Origin: Cephalotus follicularis
Lineage: Eukaryota > Streptophyta > Magnoliopsida > Oxalidales > Cephalotaceae
Direction: 5' to 3'
Assembly (NCBI GenBank): GCA_001972305.1
Contig: BDDD01000269.1
Span: forward strand, 685,408-749,407
Length of the DNA: 64,000 nucleotides
Below are positions 11,401-23,158 of this stretch, in pieces. Within the stretch, counting starts at the first letter, position 1; every line of letters begins with the position of its first letter. The translations under genes and the position numbers were made by a program. Under the pieces are notes generated by a model that worked only from the letters and a program-made list of their open reading frames with translations, had not been told where the DNA came from and made no database searches.

Positions 11401-12452
11401 TTTGCATTTTGAGCATATGATTGCCTGCATATTACCGTGGATTGATTGTTATTGATTCTAAAGTGTTTTATCATTTTAGAAAAAGAGCATACTTGATTTT
11501 ATAACAAATCATTATTTTACATGAAAAAATGTATATTTCGAAGATTGAAACACTTTTCCAAAGACTGTTATACATTTTGAACAAATGCGTTATTTCAAGT
11601 ATTTTATAACATATAAATTACTTGAAAACGGATTGATTGTTGGATTGTGATTGGGATTGATGTCATGTTAGTCGCGGTGGCGGAGGTTGTCACTGATGGC
11701 TAATGGTGGGTTAGGCTCTAGGTGCCAGGAGATGGCTAGGGCAACCCATACTGGTTACTTGGCCTTAGTGCAAGTAACATTGGATTAACTGACCTGCTTC
11801 AAGTTGGTCGGAGACGAGGCTGAAGTAGGAGTACGACATCAGTGCCAGGAGATGGCGATGCGCTTCGTACGTACATATGGATTGATTGGTCCTTTGTGAC
11901 ATGATTGATGGATTGTATTGATGTAGGCATTTGGCATGGTTGCTCATATATTGATGGATATACATATGTATCTATATATATACGTAGTGTTTTATATATT
12001 ACATATTGCATCGTGATTCATTCATTTCATGACATTTATTATCGTTAACCTCAAATGCTTTTATATCTTTCCTACTTAGCCAGTAGATTCGACAAACCCT
12101 ATCAATTTCATATTGATGTAGTGGGATCGATATTGCTTAAGCTTTGAGGACCGAAGAGAAGATAGAGTTGTCTTTCTTTTGGAGAAATGTTAAATTGGTT
12201 AATATATTGATGGATAATAGTTCATGCTCCGTTTGAGGGCGATTAACGATGATTATATTGTGTTGTTGTTAAACATTTGGTAACATCTAGAATGAGATGC
12301 ATGTTACGTTATTTAAATTCAGCTTATATTTAATGCTTCTGTAAGAAATTATATGATTGAAAAGTTTTAAATTTTCCCAATTTTCGTTTAAGCTGGATAT
12401 ATGTTAATTTTCATGACATTCGGGTCGTTGATTATGGAAACGGGGTGTGACA

Positions 12453-12991
12453 ACAAAACCCCACCTGCCACCAAATCAACCAAGCATCTACATTACATCG
12501 AAAACCTCTCAAACACAAAACAAGCAAGCCACCATTCCAAAATCCCCTTTCACCCGCCACTGCCATCACCTATACTCCACTGCTGCCACCATGACTGTCA
12601 TCACATAGGGCACCTAGGAGCCATAAGCGCCAGCAACTCTTCTTTGCGTCAGACCCATGTATAGGCCCCAAGAGACGTGAACCGCCATTGGTGAAAGTCA
12701 CGCGAGCTACCCAGCATCCATTTTCACCGCCGTTGGATGACATAAATCATTAGTCTTTCTCGATCTGGCACGTGCTTGTGTAGTCTTTGATGGTCTCTTG
12801 CCTGGAGACATGAGGTCGCCGGAGTTGACCAGACGCCGACAAGTGATAAAGAAACAAGAGAGAGTGTGTGATTTAACAGAGAGGGAACTGTATTTAGGGT
12901 TCAGCTAATTTTGCTTATAATTATAGTGTTATATAGGAGGGTATTTAGGGTAAAGTAAAAAAATTAACATAAAATATTGACAAAGTTAGTT
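12453..12991 (-). other. Upstream part of the Pack-MULE-like element (possible promoter/leader of captured fragment)
   Basis: This lies between the ACAAA duplication and the right terminal inverted repeat. On the minus strand it would precede the FRIGIDA-like fragment. It is GC-richer than its surroundings and has no clear open frame or recognised domain. It may be further captured gene sequence or the original leader. I see no motif that decides this. Confidence 0.4.
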
Positions 12992-13079
12992 TCAGGGGGG
13001 TATTTAATATTTTTAAAAATTTAGGGGGTCAAATGTTAACGAGTTTAAATTTCAGGGGATTTTTTATATTTTACCATAG
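12992..13079 (-). repeat. Right terminal inverted repeat of the MULE-like element
   Basis: Inverted partner of 6255-6346. It ends outward with GGGGATTTTTTATATTTTACC; a CATAG beyond it has a counterpart (CTATT) at the left end. Confidence 0.7.
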
Positions 13080-13675
13080 ATTCTAAATATTATAATTTTT
13101 TAATATTTTTTAAATTTCTTTTAATATTATAAAATTAATTATTTGTGTTTATAGATTACTCTTACAAGATTTTTTTTTAGTTAAATCTATTAATTAAGTA
13201 TTTTAAATACATATTTGAATAAAAAAAATTTGTGTATCGCATGGGTTGAAAGCTAGTACTGTAATAAAAACAAAATTGTAGTCTTATAATAAAGGTAAAA
13301 AAATGACGTATATTAGAATGTAGTTAGCAAAATTACGTATTTTTCAATAATTAAAAGCTACAACGAGTTTATGTTGAGCTTATGTGACATTTATTTTGGA
13401 TCTAGGTGTCATCTTCTAGAGATATATGTTTGAGATCTTAGGTATCAACTTCTACGGATGAACTATTACTTATATATATGATATTTTTCTTATTATTGAT
13501 ATTTTCTTAATAAAATAATGTATTTTTTTTTTTAAAGAACTATCAAATTAGGTGTTTTTATATCTTTAAAGTAAGTAATTTCTGTCTTTTTTATAATAAA
13601 AAAAAAAGAGGGTTATCTTTCATTAAATTTGAATTTGAACAGTTTTGATTTTACAAATCTAACGGTTAGATTTGA

Positions 13676-13703
13676 TAATATATATATATATATATATATA
13701 TAT
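13676..13703. repeat. (TA)n microsatellite
   Basis: An uninterrupted TA dinucleotide run of about 14 units. TTTGATA precedes it and TATCAAA follows, so the block can form a hairpin. Confidence 0.9.
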
Positions 13704-14184
13704 CAAATTGGGAGAGGAGGATATCATAGGTTAACATAAATTAGGAAAAAATAAAAAATAAACCAAGGCAGATCAGTACGGCAGTGTCCGTGACTGAGAT
13801 AGTGAGATATTATCGTTGATTGAATGCTATCGTTTTTGAAACTTACCAAGCTTTTGTTTGGCTCCAAAACTAACACTTATATGGAACGGAAGTAATTAAT
13901 GGTACACATCTTTATCAAGCAATCAACCTCTTTTTCTCTTATTACAATTTATAGTTTATTAATGTCCTTTCCCTTTACACTTTATTGTGGTACCATATAT
14001 CTTAAATAGTTTTTTCTCTTGTGAAGCTAGCTAATTGCATGGTTAATTATTACCAATTGTTGATTGTAACAATGTTTTTAGACTAACTAATTAATATTGA
14101 TTCATCAAATGGTCTACATTATTTTCAAAGTATTTTTCTAACTTCATCATTTAACTGTAAACTTAAACACCCTTTTATGTGATC

Positions 14185-14355
14185 GGATCCTCTGTTGTCT
14201 GCAAGGCAATCTAAGTGTGTTGTCTACAGGACAACCTAAGTGTGTTGTCTGCATGACAACCGTTGTATCTAGCCAGTATGATGTCATGCGTACCAGATCC
14301 AACGGCTGTCATGCAGACAACACACTTAGGCTGCCCTGCAGGTAGTAGAAGATCC
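14185..14355. repeat. Foldback / MITE-like hairpin
   Basis: Arms of 34 bp at 14232-14265 and 14300-14333 are nearly perfect inverted copies (core CTAAGTGTGTTGTCTGCATGAC) separated by 34 bp. A second, imperfect copy of the left arm lies just upstream (about 14185-14231), and the outer bases (GGATCC... and ...GGATC on the opposite strand) also pair. No target duplication was identified, so it may be a MITE or a simple foldback. Confidence 0.72.
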
Positions 14356-14459
14356 TATCCCCCTTTTATAGTTTTATTGTAGTAAGAGGAGGTGATCAAT
14401 TTCAAATGGACTCCACTGTTTAATTGTAGTACTCAATTTGTTTATCGTTTAAGATATAT

Positions 14460-15108
14460 ACTAAGAGTAATGCTATTAATCATAAATGATGTGATATCAT
14501 AAATACATTAGTATTTTTTAAACACTATTAATAATGTTTTGATTTTTAACAAAATAATCATCGATTTGATAACTCACTTGTGATCTTTTGTGATGCTAAA
14601 TCATTTGTCTTTCATAACATTACTATATAAATTAGCTCCCTAATCTCCTGGTCTGTTATGACTTTTGGGAGTGTCAATCTCCTTGCCCATGTTATTACTT
14701 TTAGGAGGTGAAAATATTTGATATCTCATATAGAGAGTGCTATTCTAACTCCTTAAGTCACCTTCTATTATTTTATTCAATCATTAAATTTGATCTACTA
14801 TTTATGCAGATGATGCATGCTGATTATTAAATCAATCGAATATCTATAGTTATACTATATATTTGCGCATAATAAATTCAATTGTTACATCATTTTTACA
14901 TATATCATTAAAGAGTTACTTATTGAATAACATATTTAGATATTTGATTGACTTAAAAATTAACATGCATGATCAATAAACATAATAGATGATATTCAAC
15001 ATTATTGATGATTATTTTATTAAAAATCAAAATATCATTAACACTGATAATATTTTAACAACACTATTTATGATTAATAATATAATTCATTTGAAGAATG
15101 ACCCTAGT
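14460..15108. repeat. Weak long inverted repeat, possible MITE
   Basis: Sequence near 14477-14580 (ATTAATCATAAAT, then TTTTGATTTTTAACAAAAT) recurs inverted near 14990-15085 (TTTTATTAAAAATCAAAA, then ATTTATGATTAAT). The ends, read inward, both begin ACTA. The match is AT-rich and imperfect and no clear target duplication is seen. Confidence 0.35.
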
Positions 15109-16776
15109 ACTTATGATGGCTTGTACAGGTAATGATCTCTTAATCTATCCCTCTAACTAAATCATTTTATGAAACGGGTGCATTTATATTTTCCCTTTTC
15201 AATCTTGCTTTTTAACTGATCACTTTAAGGAATTTGTGCCTGTACATTTTCCACCATGATGGGCAAAAGACCCATAATTAAATTAGTGTTGAGTCGTCTC
15301 TAAAGATAAAATCAAAGATGGGTATCGATTGTTTTCAATGCAGTTTGTATCAACTTTAGAGAGCGGCTTTTTCTTTTATTATGAAATGGTTAAAAGGCCC
15401 GAGATTATCCTAAAATATATAAGCATCCTTTAAGGTGTAACAATTTTAATATATGGGTCGTTTGTTACGATGGTATCTCATATAGTTCTTAACTTGAGGG
15501 TTATCTAAGATACCCTTTTAAATTGATTCTTTTTTTTTAATTTTTGTATGAATACTTATAGTAAAAATTTAGATAAAAAAATAATTTTGTAAAATGATAT
15601 ACTAAATAGATTTATATTTGCACGTACCTTTTTATTTCATATATTCTTTTTAGTATAACAGTGTATATGTATTATTATTAATGGGCAATCTCATACTGGG
15701 TGGGAATGCCCATTGATGAATCTAATATTTTAAATTCTAGTCCAAGCCTCTCTAAATTCTGAGGTAGCGTTTGGATAAGTCTAAGGTAGCATTTTGATAA
15801 GAGAAATATGTTTTTTCTCTTGATTTAAGAGGGAATCAAAATGATCAGAATATAAGATTGCTATGTTTGGAGAAATTTTAAAGTTTCCTTCAACCTATAT
15901 TTCAAACAAATTCATTAACTTGTATGTTTTTTAAACACCTTTATACAACTGATATTATTCTTTTAATAATTACAATGGATTTTAACATAATTACTAGTAT
16001 AGGAATGAAAACATTTTTGCAAAATTTTTCTTGAAAAATCAATAAAATACATACTGATATTTATATAAATTAAAATCATGAATTGTATTATAAATAAAAT
16101 TCATATATATAACTAATAAAATCATAAATTATAAAAATAAAATCCACTCTTATTAGCAAAACCGTCAATCAAGGTCATCAAGATTCATGAAAACAAAAAA
16201 TCATTCACCAAACTATCCAAAAATATTAGGTTTTTGTTATGCAAAGCATTATTTACAAGGTTAAAATTCTTATTTTGGATTCTCTTCACATAGAAATCTC
16301 ATAATACCAACTATCATGAGAGGAATCACATTTCCATGTTTTATGAGAATGTAGTAACCGTAGAAAAGTCACATCTCTAGGAAAAAAAATTTAATACTTC
16401 ACTAAAAAAGAGAAAAAAATTTATGAAACAAACGACAACTAAACCGTAAACAGAAAAGTTTATTCATAATTTTTACTATGGTTATTTCCCTTTTCTTTTC
16501 TTTTTTCAATCATATGGTATCATAAACTGATTTTCAAGTCCTTAAATATAACTAAATGAAACAGAAAAAGCTAAATCTGTACTTAGTTGGCCAACAGTTA
16601 TTTGGGAGGCTGGGATTGAAAGATGGTTAAACAATCATTAAAATTTCATCATCTAATAATTAATGAAAAATGGAATCTCTGTACAAATGAATGGAGTTCA
16701 GAGGCCTAGTGGAGGATGATAGGATGTTATCTATATACAAATATTTACAATGTTATATACAAAGCCACTGGGGATT

Positions 16777-19700
16777 TTAGGTGCTGATGTTGAAATACTT
16801 GGGATTAGAAGGATAGTCATATTCCACATGTAACTGCATTGCAAAACAACATGATTTATTAGATGGGAGGAGAATCAAAGCAATGTGAATAGTATTCTTA
16901 ATATAATTAGAAACATAAAAAATAAAAATAAAAAGCAGCAACAAGATTCAACTTCTCATAATTGAATCACAAAATTTGATTACTATTATCTTAAATTCTA
17001 ACAATAGGGGAAACTGACTTCTTAGCCAAGACAAACATATACCCACAACTATCAGGCCGGGAGTGCTTCTCCTGATTTTTTATACTTAAAGCTGGAAAAT
17101 CTCTAAAAAAATTAAAGCAAAAACAAAGAGTTGTTAACTCTGCAGCCTCCACATATTGAAAGAGGAAACACTTGACTCACCAATTGAAATGCAAAAATGG
17201 TAATGGAACGTCTGCATGCATACGTAATACTAAACCAAAAAATGAGCTTCATGCAAGAAAATGACAAGCGGAAGAAGCACTTCATGAAGTTTGAATTTAT
17301 CATCACAGAATATACCTTGCCCTCATCAGAATCCGACTGGCGTTGTGGGAATACCACCCTCATATCACCGTATAAGTAGAAGCACCTCTCCATTTCAACT
17401 TTCTTTTTTTCTGCTGATGCGGATGATTGATGAGATTTGTATCTCTGAACTGACCTAGAACAGTTTTTGGGAAAAGAACATAGTAAACGGAGATGAAGGG
17501 CATATCGCAGAACACCGGCACCAGCTGAATTCTTGTTGATTTTTGAAGGACTATGTACAAAGTCGTTGGCATTTGTATTGCATGTAGATAGGCTGCTGTC
17601 CTCCGCATCTCTTTTTATACATTCATTACTGTTGAACTTGAATCCGCTGGTTTGAATAGCAGGACCCCAAGAAAAGGCTGAGCCTTCAGTTTCCATGTCA
17701 TGTATATTTTGACATGAAGATTCTATAGCATGAACAACATCAACACCATTTACATTGACTAAATCTTTGTTAAGAAAAGAAGATTGACTGGCATTTGGCG
17801 TCAATGATGCTTTGCCATCATTCTTCACTTCTAAATCTCTCTGACTTCTGTACCCTGGAATAGAATGTGGCCCAGAAGATCTTAACGTGATCTTCTGACG
17901 CATAAATGTCTGTTTGAATAGGTAGAATTTGAAAAAGAAAGGGTCAGAACAAGAATCTAACTAATTGCTAATAATGTGAAGGACAACAAAAGAAAGCAAA
18001 ACTTAGTTTAATAAATCCTCGATTATTCTAATTCATTTAGAAGACAAGACCACACATCTTTAACCATGGGCAAAGTCAGATCTATCTACTTCCGAATCAT
18101 CACTGAGGACTTCAAATCTTCATCCATGAATGAAAGTAACAAATGCAAAAAATAGGTGAACATGATATTAAATAAATTTAAATAAAACCTTGACTTAATG
18201 TAACTGCAAATAACCACATATTAAAACACAGATGTTTGGTAAAACATTATAGCAATATGTGAACGATCACCAGGAAAACTTAATATGTGGTGTTTATCCA
18301 TACTTACCTTGGTCCCAGCTGGCATGTCACTCAAATCATAGTTAACAAAAAAGGTGTGAATAGGTGTCTTTTCTGGATTGCTAAGAACCTGCAAAACCAT
18401 TTCAAGTTGTGAGACTACGACGGCTGTTGCTGCAACAACGCCACAACTATAAATACATAAAACCGCTGCTAATCGATATAAACACACAAGCACAGACACA
18501 AACCATATATGTAAATATATGGTCTCCCTATATCTTGATGACCTCAGACGGCATCAAGTACATCCATAAATAACCATGCCATTATCTCCATAAAATGTTC
18601 ACTGCTGTCTTTGCAGTTTTACCAACTCTATGCTTGCAGTTGTCGTTCTGACATCACACCATTGAGCATGGATAACTCCAACTCTATGCGTCAAGGACAT
18701 CTGGTCAATACCCCTCATTACTTGGGTGCCTATGCCAAGCAAGAGAGATGAGAAGATGAAAACCATGATACATATTCAATTCTTGTAATGTAAATTACTT
18801 AAAAATGGGTCTAAAGCAAGTTCAAACATTTAGTTGAGACACATTCTCCCGAAATATATTTTATGCTACGAAAACCAATTAAAATTAGGTAGAGCTTCAG
18901 TTCATGCAATCAACTAAAACTGGAACACTGATTAGCTGTCAGGGCAAGTTACCTTCAACTTAGATAATAAAGAAAATAACAGAACAAAGAGACAACTTAG
19001 ATAATAAAGAAAATAACAGAACAAAGAGATTATTAAAATAATAAGATGTGCAAGAGACAATCACAAAGAAGCAGAAAGCTTATCCCATATATGTCCACAA
19101 AATGCTAAACAAACCATGAGATTGTCTTGAGGGGAAAATCCCTACAAAAAACAGCCATCCTTTCCTCTATTGATGGTCTTTGTTTCACCCATTTGAACTA
19201 TTAAATTTTAGCCTTTGCTTCTTTCTGAAAACAAGGGATAGTTTCGTCCATAAAAAATATGAAATAATCAATACAAGATTAAAGAAGGAACAAACAAGAA
19301 TATCTTAAGATTGTTGACACTGAATTTTGAAAAATAAAGTTCAGCATTGAGACTGAAGCCTCAGTTGCCCCCAACTCCTGACCATGCCTTTTATCATTCT
19401 TATTTTCTCAATGCGCATTGCTTCAAAACCTAAAATCATGAGATCAAGGCCAATATCTCACCCAATCAACTTTGAGTGATAATATTTCCTAATGGATAAA
19501 TACAACAACAACTCGTTTTATGAAACCAAATCCAGCCTAGATTTGATACACAGGATCCAAACAGAAGAAAATGAAAATACACGTTGATGTACCTATCTAT
19601 AAGCATAGAAATTAATTACCAATTGTAAACATCCTTTCATCGGGATACGCAGACGACTCTTATCTGCTCGGATATCATCAATGCCAAGGCTTCTTTTCAT

Positions 19701-21219
19701 TTTTGGACCCCTACACTTCTTAGATGGCAAATGCCCTGCTAGATATATTGATGAATAGTAGAGCAAGTAATTGTCTGCATCCACACTAGTCACTGCAAAA
19801 GGAAGCTTCTGTGATTGTGGCGAGAAACTTCCTCCAGTGACATTGAGAACAGCAAGGAAACCATCAATTCTCTGATTGGATCACAAACAAGTAATTGAAA
19901 GTCAGAAGATACTAACAGATACAAACTCAGAGCCCACATATGAGTCAAACACATGAATTTCACCCTATGTCTCAAGATTCAAGACTAACCTTGCAAACTG
20001 TCCCTGATAATAGCCGACCAGTCAAGAGGGACTCCTCAAAGGAACCAACCAAGGACCTTCTAACAGACAGCCCACTAAGACTTCCGAACAGTTTGCCAGA
20101 TTGAGCAGTGCTGTTGGTACTCCCTGGAGTAAACAGATCAAACTTTCTCTGCAAATTGTCGATATTATGTTTTGATTTACAAGGCATTCTCAAATCGTCA
20201 TCCTTCTTAGAAGGTAAATTCCCCGAAATAGTTCCAGCAGTTGTCTGTCCTATATTATTTAAAAAAATAGGCTCACCATTAAATTTTTTTGTTATTTCAT
20301 TGTATACATTGGCAGATTTTAATCTTTCAGGGAATCTTGGGCCAAGAGGAGACAAAGACAAGGGAGGTGATACCACTTTTTTATTAGTTGGTATCACTAT
20401 AGCTGCACTGCCTCCAGAATGATTGCATCCTGGAGAGGAGAAAAAACCACCATCATGATATTGCAGGTCCTTGTTCTCCAGTAAAGGGCCATCAGTGAGA
20501 AAAATGGAGTTCAGCCTGTAGTTATTATATAGTGAGCTCTTCCCTTCTGGTGAGTAAGATGTATAAGAAGTTGGAGGATTGAAGTAATTGGAGTCTCCAA
20601 GATGAGCTTTCTTATGCTCTTGAGACACAGGAAGATTATACTTATCATTATTGCCCCCAAAATCTCTCTGACCAATACCGCCACCAATGTCTAGGTAATC
20701 ACAATCAAATTGTTTAGGGAAAAGCATTCCATTCAAAGGTGACAACAACCGCTTCCTAACTAGTGAACCTGTGGAATCAGTTGTACTACCAGTGACACTA
20801 ACCACAGTAGATGAAGATTGGTATTTGTTGAACTCATTAGCTGGAGAATTCAATGGCCTTGACTCAAACCCAACAATCCTAGAAGCAGTAGTCTGAAGAT
20901 TCTGTCCACTTCTCTGAGTGAGCCAGCCAGTTTGATTTATATAGCCAATTTTCAAGCTATGCATACTGGATCTACCATCCTTGTGCAAATTAAGAAAATC
21001 TGAGTCCTTTGGGAGCTCAACAACGGATTTCCTTTGGAAATCTCCAACCGAAGAGCATGGCAAATCTACCTGCATTCGATTGCCCAAGTTTACTCCATGC
21101 ACACCAAATAAATCACAGCCACTTATGGTAACAGGTCGAGGAGGGGCTGGCACAAATGTGCTCAGTGATGCTGCAACTTCCTCAGTAATAGTGTCAGAAG
21201 ACACCTGAGGCAAGCCCAT
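16777..21219 (-). CDS. Atos-like (FAM214-type) protein, 737 aa
   Basis: Five coding exons can be joined by GT-AG introns, all in phase 0: 21219-19990, 19871-19620, 18388-18308, 17909-17316 and 16833-16777. The product is 737 aa. It starts at the first methionine of a 410-codon first exon (MGLPQVSS). Residues around 390-410 hold [12 protein letters not shown], the conserved phrase of the Atos (DUF4210) domain. Exons 2-4 carry the neighbouring chromosome-segregation-type domain ([11 protein letters not shown], then [17 protein letters not shown], then TFMRQK). The tail ends [15 protein letters not shown]. In animals, Atos proteins are nuclear regulators of transcription; the plant members are poorly characterised. 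The N-terminal 350 residues are Ser/Gly/Asn-rich and look disordered. The plant family assignment is from motif recall. Confidence 0.85.
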
Positions 21220-22900
21220 CTATGATCTTCAATATATTGTCCAGCCAAATTTATGAGATAGTCTTTTTAAGTTCCTTGTTCATAGTTACACAGTTTATTC
21301 CTTAACCTCTCCGAAGTACACCACGCACAAATATCAAAACCAAACTGTCATATCTCAAGGACTGGATATAATTCAAGCTCCAAAATCTTATCGGTGCAAT
21401 CAAGGATATTAGTTCTTCATATGTCCAAATTCCCAGAATGAAATAAAGATTACTCCCTGATCTGGTTCTCATCTATGGCAGAGGTTGCTACTGTCCATCT
21501 ACCAAACGCATGTATCCTATCTGATTAGAGCTCTTTCACCATATTAAGCGAATACTCAAGGATCCAGGAATACAGACACAATAGAAGTGCAACTGGTCCT
21601 GCTTCCATGGCAGCAAGCATCAAGAAAAGGGTGGTTCATGCTCCACTCAAATCAATGCATTATCCTGGAATGATATTCAGAAAGAAAATAAGCTCCACAT
21701 AGAAATAATAAGGCAATGTAACACAAATTAAACATCAAAATTTTTCCTTTTCACTCATTATCTTCATCGCAAGTATTTCCAAAGACAAACAAAGAAATTA
21801 TATACCAATATAATAGTACTCAAATTAATTAGTTTCTTAAGGACAATTCGTTGAGAAGTTAATACAGTTAAAAAACTAAACATGAGAAATTGCAATCGCA
21901 GAAGGTATTCTGAAACCCACATCACCAAAAGAAATAGTTCGACAACAATGTAATAATCAAAAAATGGTCTTTCATAGGAATCTTAGAGCATAAAGGAACA
22001 GAAGCCAACCAAATTCAACCAATTGAAAGCACGGGTTTATGGAACCTCTAACTTCATTTCTTCGTCATTACGCTTATAAATCGCAAAACAACACAGAATT
22101 CCACATTGGGTGCTCAAAAAGTGTAGACACAGAGGAAAAAGAAATCAACACTTGAAGCTTTTAGACAAACCAAAACAAAAGGTTGAATTTAACTAATCCA
22201 ATAAACTGTCTTTGTTCAAACAACAGTTACTATAAACCTCATAATTACATTTCATCACTTTTGCTTTGATCTTGTGGGCAGCCAAGTTAAACATATGGCA
22301 ACATAAAAGCACACCATAACCTCAAGATCATAGCTCAGATAATCGATGACAATGCAATCAAACCCAATTCGGAAAACAAACAACAACCAAAAAAACACGC
22401 ACCACCGTAGCTCTCATGTGATAGGAAAAGGTGAAACCAAGCTCGAGCTTGCTGGCGTAAAATTTATCAAAATCAGCAATAACTTGTTTTAAAGACACAA
22501 ATAAAATTATTAAGGACAAAAACCCATGTGTCCTTTTTTTGTTGTTGTTGTTTTAATCTAATAAAAATTCTTCTTCTTCTTCCTTCTTCATCATCGAGTT
22601 CATTTTGTTCTCTTTGACGTCCCTATCATTTCCATAAAAAGACTCTCTCTTCATATATATAGTATATAGTATATGATTGAAAATGAAAAAGATACTTAAA
22701 AATGATCTGTTACGACTTATGAATGAGTATATCTTTCCTTGTGTGTAGTGTGTTGCCTTTGCGATGATTGATTGTGAGCCTCCCAAATAAAAAAAGGATT
22801 TTGGGTCATCGCTTAACCAGAAATTTCTGGTTGTCTGCAATGTAATCTACTTTTTTGAAAACCACATGCATATCTCTCTCTCTCCTCTGTCTTTTGTTGA
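21220..22900 (-). promoter_or_regulatory. 5' UTR / promoter region of the Atos-like gene
   Basis: No other gene is seen here. The 5' leader probably includes an intron, since TC-rich blocks and stop-rich sequence extend up to about 22900, but I could not place the transcription start or a leader splice site. A CT-rich run at about 22871-22890 and a repeated TATAGTATATAG stretch near 22656-22672 are the only promoter-like features. Confidence 0.35.
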
Positions 22901-23153
22901 AGCTACGGCTCTCTTTTTCTTACAATTTCCTTCTCTACGTTAGTGGTTAAATATTTTTTTTAGTCATTAGTTATTAGTGGCATACGATACTATTTCAGTC
23001 ACATATTTTTCCTTTTTCTTTTTCATAAAGCTAAATTACACATCCAGTTTAAGAATACTTTAAATTCAGTTCCAAAGTTCTTCAACCAACCACCAATTTT
23101 GCATCTTTACAAAAATGATAATATGAGTATCACGTTTCAAGTCTAATGATTTT
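22901..23153. other. Short AT-rich spacer before the gypsy element
   Basis: No feature recognised. It ends at the GGTTT target duplication (23154-23158). Confidence 0.5.
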
Positions 23154-23158
23154 GGTTT

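Larger units (their letters stand above)
10000..12452 (+). mobile_element. Large solo LTR (2,453 bp), family B
   Basis: The unit begins TGTAATGTCCC and ends CGGGGTGTGACA, with the perfect 5-bp flanking repeat ACAAA (9995-9999 and 12453-12457). No internal coding domain is present. It carries two blocks of degenerate repeats built around GTCGACGCC (about 10150-10440 and 11085-11400). Its 3' end resembles the fragment ending at 1042. Orientation is inferred from those ends. It sits in the same Pack-MULE-like host as the family A LTR and is therefore younger than that host. Confidence 0.87.
6255..13079 (-). mobile_element. Pack-MULE-like element carrying a FRIGIDA-like gene fragment, interrupted by two solo LTRs
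   Basis: Two inverted copies of a roughly 90-bp sequence flank this interval (6255-6346 and 12992-13079). Both are AT-rich, with runs such as AAAAATATTAAA and a shared GAGTTTAAAT core. Removing the two LTRs nested inside leaves about 1.5 kb, a normal Pack-MULE size. The interior holds minus-strand pieces of a FRIGIDA-like gene in the correct order and no transposase. Long terminal inverted repeats around host gene pieces are the hallmark of Pack-MULEs. No 9-11 bp target duplication is evident, and an undetermined base (N) at 6260 sits in the left repeat, so the outer ends are approximate. Confidence 0.68.
13080..16776. other. AT-rich intergenic spacer
   Basis: No gene recognised in about 3.7 kb. 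It includes a TA microsatellite (13676-13703), a strong hairpin (14185-14355) and a longer weak inverted repeat (14460-15108). The right part (about 16500-16776) should hold the 3' UTR and polyadenylation region of the Atos-like gene, which is read on the minus strand. I could not fix a poly(A) site. Confidence 0.5.

Noticed and set aside
11121-11420. 99-codon plus-strand open frame
   Set aside because: Its translation is a Lys/Arg/Leu repeat produced by the GTCGACGCC-type array in the LTR.
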